Assembly (NCBI GenBank): GCA_946811695.1
Contig: OX328123.1
Span: forward strand, 118,055,602-118,119,601
Source: Gonocerus acuteangulatus
Taxonomy: Eukaryota; Arthropoda; Insecta; Hemiptera; Coreidae
Length of the DNA: 64,000 bases
Reading direction: 5' to 3'
The notes beneath the pieces are model-generated. The model did not search any database. It had not been told where the DNA came from and saw only the letters and a list, made by a program, of their open reading frames with translations. How positions within the stretch are numbered: the first letter of the stretch is position 1; each line of letters starts with the position of its first letter. Shown in pieces: positions 22,290-33,767 of this stretch. Position numbers and translations under genes: made by a program.

Positions 22290-23880
22290 TAATTATTTAT
22301 TTAATAGCTTCGCAACTAAGGTGATGAGCTCTTAATCAAACAAAACATAAGTCAAATTTAAATATTAGTATGAACAAACGAAAAGATAAAATTAAATAAA
22401 TCAAAGGTTTGAACAAAACATACACAACATTAATTTAACACATCTGGTTTAGATGGAGTATATACAATTAACAGCTGTGCTAATTACTGCTTCCTTACAT
22501 TAAAATAAGGTACGAAAAAGAAATTTTCTTGGAAAAAAAGCCTAAAAAAAAAAGAACTATTAACAAATAAGTATACTATCTACTTCTTCTTAATGTCTTC
22601 TGTTTTTCCTCTACGTTTTATAGGTTCTGTGGTTTTTATCGACGATTTCTGAGTACGAGGTTTCGGTAATTCGTTACTTTCCAGTTCCTTGGGCGATTCT
22701 TCTCTTCGAGGAATCAGTACTGTCTTATCCTCTTTTCCTGAGCAGGAAAAGATGACAAGACAGTACTGTCACCATGGTGACAGCGCTGTCACAGTCGTTT
22801 CTTCAAAACTATCAGCAGCTATATCTTGAAGAGGAAGAGGCTCAGCTGAAACGGGAATGTTGGAATTGGAAAAGGTTAACTATGCCAGTTCTTCTAGATT
22901 TTCCAATCTTTTAAACATATGTTCTACAGAGCTGAGTAATTCATGGATATTTCCACGTTCTTTCTGTGGGCCCGCAATTACCATTTCATTTTCTTCCGAT
23001 TTCGGCTTTATTATATGAGGAAAATCTTGACGGCTGTTTTCGATGGGTTTGGGTGTTTGGTTAGTTACAACAGAAATTGGAGTTGTAAAACATGTTGAGC
23101 TTTCTTCATTATTGTAGGAAGTAGATATAATTTTATCTGGTTCTTCGTGCAACATGGAAACTCTGTTGATGTTAGTAGATTCATTTTTGAAGGTTTTGAA
23201 TGAAACAGTATTATTGTGTACTTCCTTATTTTCGGTAGGATTTTCACGTGCTTCGGGACATACAGCAGCCAAATGGATGCCCTCTGCAAATAAAACAACT
23301 GAGTTTTTGTAAATCAATGAATATATTCCACTGTTTATCTGCTACTTGTATAACCAATGAAGAGGGTAGCTTTTCAATGCCTTGAGGATTGATAAACAGC
23401 TGCCTTCTATGACTTAGCTCATGTGCTAACCGTGGATCATGAAGGCCAGCTTTTAAACATTTCACAGGCGAAACGATTTCAATTCCAAGGCTAGTTAACG
23501 CTTCTTCTATGGCTTCATTAGGGATTTCTGGGAAAACATTTGACACAATAATCCTTTTCCCTGGCTCAAGGAAACGCTTCAATAAAATATAATGCCCTCG
23601 AATATTTATATTCTGCTGTTGGTTGACTTGTTTATCAACTTCGTTCCTACTGTTGAAATGAACACAAAACCTGCTTCCTGATACATAGGAAGCAAATTTA
23701 ATAGATTTTGCATCAACTATTGTTGCCAAAATTAAAAGATATTCCTCTTGTGTTATGCCTTTTACTGTATTTAACACTATAGCGTAGTCGCTACAGCATA
23801 AGGCATTATTTTGTTCAGCATTAGAGGTTATGCCCACAAACGATTCCATTACTTCAATTTTTTTTCTATATAGTCTTGTT
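22290..23880 (-). pseudogene. LINE ORF1 (gag-like) with CCHC knuckle, frameshifted
   Basis: Minus-strand frame 23,849-23,244 encodes a gag-like protein. It has an RNA-recognition-type middle (KRIIVSNVFPEIPNEAIEEA, then LTSLGIEIVSPVKC). Next is a zinc-knuckle start (LSCFIC), immediately followed by a frameshift. The other half of the knuckle (AEGIHLAAVC, giving CX2CX4HX4C spacing) is in frame 23,317-22,880. That frame then runs through a Ser/Thr/Glu-rich region to HELLSSVEHMFKRLENLEE. A Lys-rich C-terminus is readable in fragments down to about 22,580. A LINE-tail hairpin (22,306-22,331) lies 3' of it, so RT may have been deleted between. Confidence 0.75.
22715..22795. repeat. Cluster of palindromes
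   Basis: Arms 22,715-22,740 and 22,743-22,768 (CAGTACTGTCTTATCCTC... and inverse, two mismatches) are followed at once by TGTCACCATGGTGACA and GACAGCGCTGTC. It lies in the C-terminal part of the gag-like pseudogene, so it arose after or during decay. Confidence 0.85.
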
Positions 23881-24411
23881 ATTTAATAAAAAAAAAAAAA
23901 AACTGTTATTCACTTAACTTTCGTTTATAAATCCCTTGTTTGTAACACGTTTTCTTCAATTAGGTTTGACGTTCCTGGAGAAAAATAATTAAATTTCTCA
24001 GTAGTAAACTGTATACATGTACTTTTCACCCTCGCGCACAGCTGACTTCAGCAATTAATTAAAAAATATACTGAAATGATTTCTACTTTTTACTGTTATA
24101 GAACAAAGAAAACTAATTGTTTCTTAACACACCAAACAATCAAAAAGATACTACCACTTATCTAAAACTAAGAAATCATATTTAATAATTTAAAAGAGAT
24201 AGAACTATTTCTTATCGAATTATTTAGAAAAAGAAAAATGTCTTTTTAACCCCTAAATCATGAAAATATTGAGCATTCGGTTGTATGGTATATATTTCTG
24301 TGGCTTGGTTCTAAAAGGGGCAATGTCAATTTTGTTTATATTTTGTGTTTATATCTACTTCCCTTACAATACTTGCATAAAACCAAATATATATATATAT
24401 ATATATATATA
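23881..24411. other. No gene recognised; R6 repeat
   Basis: The segment 24,298-24,352 (GGCTTGGTTCTAAAAGGGG, CAATGTCAATTTTGTTTATA) recurs at 27,190-27,240. Both sit shortly before (TA)n-rich sequence. Confidence 0.55.
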
Positions 24412-24624
24412 CTTTTTCTTCCATTGTTGACCTCCAACTTCCAATATTCTGGAATTATGCAATATTAAAATTACTTTATTATAATTGTACGTGATGGGAA
24501 AAGACCATCGAATGAAATACCCTTTGAAGAGGAGCAGAATAGCTCGAAACCGGTTAGGGTGAAAATAATAAAATACAGGAAGTGAAAGGAATGTTTTTAT
24601 GACCTATTGGCTACAAAAAACAAG
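24412..24624 (+). mobile_element. Penelope-like element, short terminal copy in (TA)n
   Basis: It starts with ACTTTTTCTTCCATTGTTGA, the same leader found at 39,239. It continues directly into the 3' end: TGTACGTGATGGGAAAAGAC, then GAGGAGCAGAATAGCTCGAA, ending ACAAAAAACAAGTATATA. All coding sequence is missing. (TA)n lies on both sides. The 3' part carries a hammerhead-like arrangement (TTGAAGA, GGAGC/GCTC stem, GAAAC), with U in place of the normal first C of the core. Confidence 0.85.
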
Positions 24625-24646
24625 TATATATATATATGTATACATA

Positions 24647-24705
<59 letters not shown>
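24625..24705. repeat. (TA)n microsatellite
   Basis: TA tract with CA interruptions, directly 3' of the short Penelope-like copy. Confidence 0.95.
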
Positions 24706-24706
<1 letters not shown>

Positions 24707-25051
24707 TATATTTATTTAATTTTCACAATACTATTACACGAACTATTTTGACTTACAGGTATGGTATTATCGGGAACAACGCTAACTCGAGAAATCGAGG
24801 ATTTCTATTTTTTATTATAATTAAGTTTAATGAATGATTTGTTTTAAGCACTCATAAGATGATAAATGTTGTTTTAAACCTGCTTTTGCGTATGTTGTGG
24901 AATATAACCTTTTAACAATTAAAAGACTGATGATTACATCCAAATGATTAAAATTCATTTCTTCACAGATAAGTTATAAACATGTTGAGAAAATCTTTTT
25001 TAACATAACTTAAATTCTTACGTTTGGATTGAAAATGGATTGTAATAATAA

Positions 25052-25150
25052 TAGATTTTCTCATTTCACGGCTCGTTGAGAAAAATCTACGCTGTCCCTT
25101 GGATGTCGGCGCTAAAGGCAAAGATGTCGACTTGCCGTAAAAATATAATA
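25052..25150 (+). repeat. SINE-A body, 5'-truncated
   Basis: Matches the SINE-A body (TTCTCATTTCACGGCTCGTT, GGATGTCGGCGCTAAAGGC, GCCGTAAAAATATAAT). It adjoins the truncated Tc1-type transposase. Confidence 0.8.
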
Positions 25151-25152
25151 GA

Positions 25153-25824
25153 CTACGGAGGTGCTGAAGTCGTCGACTTTATGTCAGCTATTTTGGGAAA
25201 CAGAATCGAAACTAACTCCGTGCGAGCTTCCCATGAGATGCCACCCCAGAACATCACGGAGCCTCCACCATAAGGCTCCCTTCCGACTATACAACATTGG
25301 CTGTATCGCTCACCTGGCCTCCTCCACACTCTTCTGCGTCCGTCAGGAGAGTTTAGCGCCACTCTGGTCTCATCGGTAAACAGGACTCGTCTCCAGTCAT
25401 CGACAGTCCAATCTCGGTGCTCCTGGGCAAACCTAAGGCGGGCTCTTCGGTGTTCTCTGGAGAGAAGTGGTCCAACCATGGGCCTTCGTGCCCTCAGTCC
25501 AGTATTCCTCACTCGTCTCGTAACTGTTGATACCGAAACATGTAAGTTTCGGACACCAGCGACCAAGTTTCTTAAGTCGTTTGCTGTTATTAGCCGATTT
25601 CTGAGAGTATCGAGCCGGATAAAACGGTCGTCTTCCGCTGATGTGACCCGTGGTCGGCCCGATCCAGGTCTTCTTGTGTATCCTCCTGTCTCTCTGAATC
25701 GTTTCAAGGCCCGCGCGACAGTTGAAAAATGGACCCCAAGTCGATTAGCAATGTAACGAGTGCTACGGCCTTCTTGGTGCATCGTCACTGCCCTAATTGT
25801 GTCATCTCTATCTAACCGTGCCAT
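25153..25824 (-). pseudogene. Tc1-type transposase, 3'-truncated
   Basis: The minus-strand frame from ATG at 25,824 gives 223 codons without a stop. Residues ~10-50 form the first HTH (GRSTRYIANRLGVHFSTVAR). A GRPR-type linker follows (RRPGSGRPRVTSAEDDRFI) and then a second HTH to about residue 110. VLFTDETRVAL near residue 148 carries the first catalytic Asp, and VMFWGGISWEARTELV follows. Full-length Tc1-family proteins are about 340 residues. Here the segment with the second Asp and the Glu/Asp is missing after TELVS. The last ~25 residues come from unrelated DNA next to a SINE fragment. The DNA-binding half looks undamaged. Confidence 0.9.
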
Positions 25825-25859
25825 AATTACTAACGAATTCTAAAATAATGCGTACTTGA

Positions 25860-27185
25860 TGAAATTAACACTGATACTGAGCCCTAGTAATTTTTTTTTG
25901 GCATCGCTAAGTCGATAAGAATGACTATGGAATTAGTGCTGTTTATAAACAATAGGATTAAAGATAAGAAGAAGTGCTGGAATTCAAATGAAGTTGTTGT
26001 TTTTCTCCTCCTATGTATTTGTCTGATAAGAAACATCAACTTAATATTTTTTATTTCAATTAAAAACTTGTGTAATCAATAAATTTTAGGGTGTTGCGTT
26101 TTTTTTGACGAGGAGTTTATAATCAACCAGATATTCTCATATTTGACTAGCACAATTAGACAGCTGATATAATAGGTGAGAACATCCGGGAAGCATCTGT
26201 CGAAAAGCTACAAAAATTCTAAGACTAAGGCCATTGAGTTGAGAGATACCTAAAACTCAGATAAGGCTAAAGTTATTTCAGTTATCATCTTGACCAATGG
26301 TTTGATATTGAATGCAACAATCAAGCAGTAATAAACAGCAAGCAAATATCTGAAATTATCGGAATAATTAATATTATAATTTCATAATTATTGGATTATG
26401 AAATAATCCAAGCAAGCAGTAGATTAGACATATTTTAATACCTCCTCTTCTAAGCTGAGACACTCCGCCCCCATAATAAAAAACACTAGTTCATTAGCTT
26501 AGATGAAATATATTCTTTTAAATTTTTCTAACATTATTTTAAATATTATCTTTAAAAAAATCACTAATAATTGTCTTTGAATTTTAATATTAGTCCACGA
26601 TGTCTTAAGTTTTTATTCATATATTTTTATTTAGTTCCGTTGATATATTATTATAGAATAAATTGCCAAAAGTTGCGAAACTCTTAATAAATAAATAAAT
26701 GTAGGTCAGTTATGGTATTTTTTCATTTTTTTTTTTTTTTTTTTTTTTTTTTTGTAGTTTCTTTTCAAAGGAGGTAATATCCATTACAGGTGAAAATAAA
26801 TGATTGAATTTTTTAAAATATTATATCCAATAGTTTATTGCTTTTTTTTAATCACTTCAGTATCCTTTTGTCTTTTACACTTTTTCCATCTTTGCCACTT
26901 TTAAAACTTGTTCTATATCTTTCTAGAATCCTTTCATTTCTAAGGTTTTTTTTTTTTTTTTTACATATTGGAATAATTTTATAATGCAATGTATGTGTGA
27001 TGATGGTATTGAGTGAATCGCTACCGTTGATGATGCTCATAAACAAAAAAAACAAAAAAAAAAAAAAAAAAAAAAACTCTAGAAGGTATTATTATAAATA
27101 ATATGGATAGGAGCCTAAATTCGAGTGTTGGAAACTGAATTTAAATCAATTACGATTTTTTAAAAATTAAAAATCGTTCTATATA
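25860..27185. other. No gene recognised
   Basis: AT-rich with poly-T (about 26,728-26,753 and 26,947-26,962) and poly-A runs (27,055-27,076). No recognisable coding domain. Confidence 0.4.
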
Positions 27186-27295
27186 TCTGTGGCTTGGTTC
27201 TAAAAGGGCCAATGTCAATTTTGTTTATATTTTGTGTTTTTTATGTACATGTATATATGTATACTTATATGTTTATATATCTATATGTATATTCT

Positions 27296-27332
<37 letters not shown>

Positions 27333-27335
27333 GTA
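27186..27335. repeat. R6 repeat and (TA)n
   Basis: GGCTTGGTTCTAAAAGGGCC with CAATGTCAATTTTGTTTATA repeats 24,298-24,352. (TA)n follows at 27,300-27,332, abutting repeat R1. Confidence 0.7.
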
Positions 27336-28120
27336 TCCGTTCTTATCCCTGGTCTAATTTGGAAAGATTAAAGTAGAATCAGTTATTATTTTGGTTCCAC
27401 CAGTCTTGAAAGGTCTTGATTTACGATCTTACCTGGATGGGTCAACTGAATCCCATAATTCTAAGTACCAAAATCAAAGACAAAAAGAACAGTTCGAATA
27501 AGCTAAATCAATTACTTTAAAGTTTTAAGCACTTATTTCTCTGATTGACATCGCCTAATCAAAACTTTCATCAGAACTATTTTTGTAGAGCATTTAGTAA
27601 GCTTTCTAATGGTAATCTTCCGTTTACCCTGATTCTCAACCTTTTTCGAGATATTTAGGAAAGTTACCAAAACTTTTTATGTCTGTTAATAAAATATTTT
27701 ATTCTAACCCTTCCTTAACTCCAAACGTAACAAAAATTTCAACTTATTAGTTTAAATGAACGCAGAACATGCAGAAAATGTTTCAATTGAATCCCATGAT
27801 TCTTAGTACCCAAACGAAAAACGGTATTCAAAAACTATTTTTCCAATTTTCTCGAAAACGGTTAAAGCTATCGCCTTGAAAGTGGTTTAATTCGTTTTCC
27901 TAGCCCAAGAAGCCTATAAAACGAGTACTCACAAGCTTATGAACTCAAAAACGTAAGCGTTACGATTTTTTTGCGCGAATTTTGCCCCAAACGCCATCTT
28001 CCAGTGGGCGGATTTTGCTGGTTAACGAACTTGACCTTTCAAATTGGACGACGGATTTTTGTACTAAATTTCATCAAAATCGGACCATAAGGGACGCCGG
28101 AAATCCGCGAACAGACAATT
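27336..28120 (+). repeat. Dispersed repeat R1, copy A
   Basis: Begins CCGTTCTTATCCCTGGTCTA and ends CGCGAACAGACAATTA at (TA)n. It aligns with 48,296-49,577 in the same orientation (TTTTGGTTCCACCAGTCTTG, TTAAGCACTTATTTCTC, CAAATTGGACGACGG are shared) and with 37,262-38,325 inverted. The end phrase ATCAAAATCGGACC ... GCGAACAGAC next to TA repeats resembles ends of noncoding insect LINE or Helitron families. The superfamily is undecided and no protein is encoded. Confidence 0.8.
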
Positions 28121-28138
28121 ATATATATATATATATAT

Positions 28139-29470
28139 AGGGAGGAACCGCGCTAAAATGACGAAAATCCAAAGAAAAAAATAGTTTTTCTCCATTCTTC
28201 TGGAAAACGACTAAATATGAGGTGTTGACTATCAAAATGGGTTAAATCCATTTTGTCCTAAAATGGAAAAAGCAAAAACTATATTTTTTTTCCTCAAAAA
28301 TCATTAAATCTCATAAAAAATGAGAAAATTAATGTTAGTTGGTTAGTTGAAGCCCCTTAATAGGAAAGGAGAAAAAATAATGTTTGTATGTCCTCATAAA
28401 TATTAATTTCCTGAAGGAGTTATTCCAGCTTAGGCAGATTTTGTGCACATGAAAACTTGTACTATATGCAGGATATTATCCTGTTTTGAAAGTCGACGCT
28501 TCAGATAGGACCTTAGTGTCATTTGATTTCATACGTAAGATTACCTATACAAAGTGTACCTAGAATCTTATAAAGGCCAATTTGTAAAATCTACTTTGTT
28601 TGGGTATATTTTGCCGAATAAATAGTTCTTCGGTTGAGGAAATGGAGTTAATAGGGGCTTCAGCTTTTGTTTGAGACAAAGAATTTTTGTGTCTAATGTC
28701 CAAATAAGCAAGATAAAAGTAGGGAGAAAGCGGGCTTAAAAGAGGACTACGGAAGAACCATCTAACCATATATGTAGTTATATTCTTGGACTAGTGTCCT
28801 TAAGTTGTCTAGTTTTTCTTGATTCATGGTTGGTTACGATCTGAACCAGTAAACAAATTCATTATTATTAGGCAACTATTCACAAGTAGGCTGTTTTTTC
28901 TAGATATGGTATATTTTACGTAAATTTTCAATCCATATTCTCATTAAAATTGAATGAATTCAGAGGAAACACTTGTATAAAGCAAGGGGACATCATGAGA
29001 ATTTATCCGGGGGAGAATGAGGTTATAATGTTGATTTGCAAGTCAAATGGAAATACAGAGAGAGGGCATTACCAGCCGAAATTCCCGACATGGTTGCTGC
29101 TCTTCTCGTAATGAACCGTATGTACCACAAAACTAGAACACCCAATCGTATTAACTCCATTCATCTTTTTGCTAAGTAAGTTACTTCATCCTTTCCGAAA
29201 GGAACAATAACATTAATTCTATTATTTTAGCTCTGAATCAAAAGCGAATACTTTAAATATTTTATTTAAACTAACTATTCTTTAAATTAAAATACATTTT
29301 TTTTTTGTATTTAATGAAACTTTATGAATTAAACATTGAGGTGCATACATGCTTATTCAAGCCAGCATGACATGTGCAACTGGAAACCGCTTTTTTTATT
29401 TGCTTACAATGCGTGGGGGAATTTCCCTTTTGCGCGTTTCTTGGGTTTCGAATTTTCGGCAGATTTCAAC
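28139..29470. other. R5 motif, then unassigned
   Basis: GGGAGGAACCGCGCTAAAAT follows the (TA)n at 28,121-28,138. The remainder has no recognised gene or repeat. Confidence 0.4.
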
Positions 29471-29471
29471 T

Positions 29472-29640
29472 CGTCAATTAAGCGTTTGGAGGCCAGGAGG
29501 CCGTGAGTGCTAAGGTTTATGCACTCCTTTCTTAAGGTCGTGGGTTCGATTCCCACTAGAATTGGTGGCTTCAAAAAAGAAAGGCCGATCCTGGCTAGAA
29601 AAGGGTTGTAACCTATAGATAACCCGTCCTAAAATTCATT
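29472..29640 (+). repeat. SINE-C, copy 2
   Basis: tRNA-like head (GGAGGCCGTGAGTGC) with B box GGGTTCGATTCCCAC, then the body GGTGGCTTCAAAAAAGAAAG, CCTGGCTAGAAAAGGG and GATAACCCGTCCTAAAATTC, as in the minus-strand copy at 13,315. Confidence 0.8.
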
Positions 29641-29995
29641 ATCAATAATAAATGATCTTTAAAATTTAAGTAATGATGTATTAAAAAAAAATAGAATAAA
29701 CCATATCGCACTAGTATTTCTAAAGTGACACAACTTAAAATAAAATTCAACTGAAAATGTGTAACTCTTGTCTTTTTGGGGGGCATATTATTAAGACAGG
29801 AATGGTGACACAAGTGCTCTCAGGTGTACAAGCTCTGAAGCTAGGTACATACAGTTTTGATGGTCGATAAAGAGATATTTACCATGTCTTTCATAGTCAT
29901 AATTGAAAAACGTCGACTTTTGAGCTGTGTCTCTTTAGAAATACTAGTGCGATATGACACCTATTAACACTATTATGAAGGTTATTCCCTGGGTG

Positions 29996-30110
29996 TATAA
30001 TGGATACTGAAATAAAGAAAAGGTATCAGCCTTATCCTGGCTAGAAAAGTGTGGTAAACTATAGATAACACGTCCTAAAATTCTTTCTCCATAATAAATG
30101 GACGAAAAAG
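29996..30110 (+). repeat. SINE-C body fragment
   Basis: AGCCTTATCCTGGCTAGAAAA with GATAACACGTCCTAAAATTC; the head is missing. A second small fragment (GGGCTAATGCCTTTTATTTT, AGAAAAGCCACTACCCCT) lies inverted at 30,388-30,428. Confidence 0.65.
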
Positions 30111-30429
30111 TTTAATAAATTAAAGCGATTGCTTTCGAAGTAATGATGATAGGGTTAACTTTCTTATTTTTCTCTTAAAATATTTCAATGACCTTTTTTA
30201 AAACAATTCTGAATTGTATGTTTTATTTCATGTTCCCAAATGGGATAAAATGGCCTGTTGAGTGGTCAGAGCAGCGATAAGTCACATGTGGTGTTCTTCA
30301 TTTATTTAAATTCTAAAGACCACTTATGCATAACAAATAGTTTTGAAAGCGTTAATTACAGGCTACCACAGTTTTATGGCCAGAATAGGGCTAATGCCTT
30401 TTATTTTTTCGAAAGAAAAGCCACTACCC

Positions 30430-31260
30430 CTGTAGGTTAGTTGTTTGAACATTTATCTTATTCACGGATCAAAGGAAATATTTGAATCTTCTGCAGACGT
30501 ATCAAAAGTCCAATGAATTTCTTCCGGGTAAATTCTTCCTGGCCGACTTCAATATTTTCGAATCGAAGTTCCCAAATAGGAACAATAGACAGTAAACGGT
30601 TAAATATTAACGTCCGTTTATAATTGGCACAGAGTTTTATACGGGGTTTCTATTGGTCATGAAACCTCTTTAGTCAGAATATGGTTGTTGCCTTATTGTT
30701 CTACAGGTAACAATCACAATCCCGTACTATAAATCGAACTATATCGAGATACTAAATATACACCTAGTTTGAGAGTAAATTTGTTGAAGGCAAGTAGAAG
30801 CCAGCTGGAATATAGGCTTTTTTCCAAGTTGATGCAAGTCACTACCTAAAACAGGAAGAAAGTGGATAAAAAATAAGCCATGAGGCCTGAGGGCTTAGGA
30901 AAACAGAGCTAAGGGTTGATCCGCTATCATAACAAGACTCAAGCCCTCTACCTTCAACCTCTAGCCGGCTTAAACTAAAACCCTTTAGCGGGCTTTTTCC
31001 CACCACTTCATTATCCAATCAGGATTAACTCGGATACTACAACAAATATGAAAAAATACTGGGAATAGGAAACTCCGTTCAAATGCTGTTTTCATTATTA
31101 CAGTTAATTGTTCTACATTTAAAGAATTCAAATATATCCGATTACCCTTTTTGAGATACAGAAATAATCCTAATTATAGTTTTATCGTAAGAAAATTAAC
31201 TTAACCACATCACTGCTACTACAACAATCAATATGAGAAGACCAACTCAAGGAAGCTACA
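30430..31260. other. No gene recognised
   Basis: No domain or repeat family identified. Confidence 0.4.
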
Positions 31261-31261
31261 A

Positions 31262-31312
31262 AAACTAATTTATTTATTTTTGAGTCTCCACAACAAAGGT
31301 GGTTCTCCTAAT
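31262..31312 (-). repeat. LINE-tail hairpin, diverged copy
   Basis: The minus strand reads AGGAGAACCACCTTTGTTG then TGGAGACTC and an AAATAAATAAAT tail. This matches the layout of the tails at 17,656, 22,306, 48,360, 51,482 and 54,768. Pairing is weaker here. Confidence 0.5.
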
Positions 31313-31745
31313 AAAATTCAAATACAAAAATTGCATTATACATTCATATCCAGGTATTGTCTGCTGCATAGTAAAAAATGTAATCAAAAAGATAAATTTG
31401 TTTTATACATTTTATTCAACTTTTAAACTTAGAAATTGCATTTTTTTGAAATGCGATCTTGAAAAAATTGAGCGATATATATATATATATATTAGGTTGT
31501 CCGAGGCATGACTTCAGTAATATCTTGGCGGCAAGCTAAGTAAAGCAGCTTTCTGCCCAAAACTTGCTCGAGAATTGTACAAGCCCCATTGAACCTTCCT
31601 GTGTTCGATGCAGTGCCTTCATAGAATGGGAGGCCACCTCTTATTTATTATGGTTGAGCTTTCCTTAAAATATAAACATAAATGAAATTTTCAATTGACA
31701 TTCGTCCACATAAGAAGTAAAAATCGCGTTTATATCACTTTAATT

Positions 31746-31945
31746 NNNNNNNNNNNNNNNNNNNNNNNNNNNNNNNNNNNNNNNNNNNNNNNNNNNNNNN
31801 NNNNNNNNNNNNNNNNNNNNNNNNNNNNNNNNNNNNNNNNNNNNNNNNNNNNNNNNNNNNNNNNNNNNNNNNNNNNNNNNNNNNNNNNNNNNNNNNNNNN
31901 NNNNNNNNNNNNNNNNNNNNNNNNNNNNNNNNNNNNNNNNNNNNN
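31746..31945. other. Assembly gap (200 N)
   Basis: Exactly 200 N characters, a standard gap placeholder; its true length is unknown. Open frames of X residues across it are artefacts. Confidence 1.
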
Positions 31946-32380
31946 AAAAAGTTGCGGGGCTCTAAATAATAATAAATAAATGAATAATTCATTTTACCAT
32001 AATAAATTTAAACAGCAATTCGTTATTTCTGCTCAAGTCTTTAGAACGTCTGGTAAAAGTTTTCCATTTCAATGAATTACAACTCCATTTGGGCTGGGAT
32101 ACGTAGTCAAATAAAGCCCCACTCTGGAGGGATACTCCAACGTCGAAATAAGAAAAAAAAAAACAGCTTACTTCTCTGGTATATGAATTCGTTCCAAAAT
32201 CTTTTAAGTGTATTATTCTTTAAATACTTTTCGCCTTTCATGGATGGTTGTTTTGGACACTGAAGTCGTCGGGGTTTTCCCCAAATGTTCGATGGTAGCG
32301 ATTTTTATTTTAGTAGTATTTCTGTCAGGAAATAATTCCCCCCCCCCCCCGCCTTATCACTGCGGTCACCATAATATATA

Positions 32381-32570
32381 CAGTGAAGCCTCCCTTAACG
32401 GACCCCTCCCTACAGCGGACACCTCTATTAACGGACATTTTCTCACAGTCCCGAATTTTTCTATAGATAAAATAAACCTCTATATTGCGGACACTTCTGT
32501 ACAAAGGACACGGACAGAGAAACCTGATTTTTTTCCTCCTTACCACGGACAAGTACAGCTAATGTAAGTT
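32381..32570 (+). mobile_element. pogo/Tigger-type terminal end
   Basis: After TA at 32,379 comes CAGTGAAGCCTCCCTTAACG, followed by further CGGACA-rich repeats (ACAGCGGACACC, TTGCGGACACTT, ACCACGGACAAG). Terminal CAGT...CTC..TAACG sequences and TA duplications are typical of pogo/Tigger elements. The matching inverse end was not found; the end at 33,690 differs. Confidence 0.65.
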
Positions 32571-32889
32571 ATCGAAGCGTTCCTATCGGTGTAGGTTTCC
32601 AGTAAAATAACAAACGTTAACAATAACAAACTCTTTGTGAGAAGAAGATATATAAAGAATAGTGACTAGTAATATCTTCCTAGGAATTTCACAACAGGAA
32701 CCTCTTCCTTTTCAGCAGAAGCATATGATTTTTCCGCTGGCAGATTACTATTGTTTTGCTTACGAGGTATCACGGTTCCGGGATTATTCCAAAACTCTCA
32801 TTCCGTTCACATTCCCTCTCTTCAATTTTCAGTTGGTTTTTAGCTCTTGATGAGTAAATATTGCGTTTTCTCTTCAATATGTCTAATCG

Positions 32890-33390
32890 GAATCTCTGAC
32901 ACTTAAAGAACTAATTGACGTGATAACATTTTCTAATCGCGAAAGATGTGGTGTGCGTAAAGTTTCCGAGTTTTTTTAAGGTAGGGAAAACACAAGCAGC
33001 AGAAATATTGTAAAAGAAAGATGAAATTTTGCAGAAATGGACGGAAAATTGTGACAAACATGTTGTCCAAGAACTAAGAACTGGACACAGATTTACAATC
33101 GATCTCGCTACACTGGAATGGTTTAAAAGAGTGCGTGTTCAAAACATTCCCATATCAGGTCCTATGATCCAGGCAAAAGCACTAGAGATAGCTGGACAGT
33201 GGGGCTATTCTGAATTTAAGGCTTCCAATGGGAGTGGCTGGAAAAATTTCGTGACAGGTACAAAATTTCATTTAGAGCCATTTGTGGAGAATCGGCGTCG
33301 GCGAATTCGGAAACAGTTACTCAGTGGGAGTCCAAGCTTCTATCATTACTCTTTGGATATACGCCTGAAAATATTTTTAATTTTTTTTTT
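32890..33390 (+). pseudogene. Tigger-like transposase N-terminus (CENP-B HTH), broken
   Basis: Between 32,905 and 33,030, in shifting frames, a CENP-B N-terminal (psq-like) HTH is readable (LKELIDVI, then VRKVSEFF, then KTQAAEILKKKDEILQKW). From 33,029 the open frame encodes the second HTH of the CENP-B/Tc5 type: ATLEWFKRVRVQNIPISG, then KALEIAGQWGYSEFKASNGS. Further frameshifts follow, and the sequence reaches LLFGYTPENIFN, just before the position of the first catalytic Asp, where a poly-T run (33,380-33,403) replaces the rest. The DDE domain is missing. Confidence 0.8.
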
Positions 33391-33499
33391 TTTTTTTTTT
33401 TTTAAGTTAATACTTATTGAACTTCTTTCTATATACTTAAAAAAAACTTGTGATGGGTAATTATTAAATGGTTAATTAAAAAATGAATTAAATGTACAA

Positions 33500-33690
33500 A
33501 TTCGGTACGTATCCATAATCTGACTCTTCATAATCTGACGTCGTCGGGACCTTCCTTTAAAACGAAACATAAAGCTATGGAAGGGAAAGTTTTCAAGGAA
33601 CCCTCAGAGATCCGGCACTTATTCAATTGGAGACCTCCGGATTAGAGAGATCAACGGATAAAAAAACGCCGGATAAGGGGGAATCTACTG
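33500..33690 (-). mobile_element. pogo/Tigger-type right end
   Basis: Read inward on the minus strand from 33,690: CAGTAGATTCCCCCTTATCC, then CGGCG...ATCCGTTGATCTC and ATCCGGAGGTCTCC, with TA outside followed by (TA)n. It may be the right end of the element carrying the CENP-B-type pseudogene. Its sequence does not match the end at 32,381, so two related elements may be involved. Confidence 0.6.

Positions 33691-33692
<2 letters not shown>

Positions 33693-33765
<73 letters not shown>
33693..33765. repeat. (TA)n microsatellite
   Basis: TA tract directly outside the pogo/Tigger-type end. Confidence 0.95.

Positions 33766-33767
<2 letters not shown>

Noticed and set aside
31695..31992. Open frames of X residues
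   Set aside because: They span the 200-N assembly gap.
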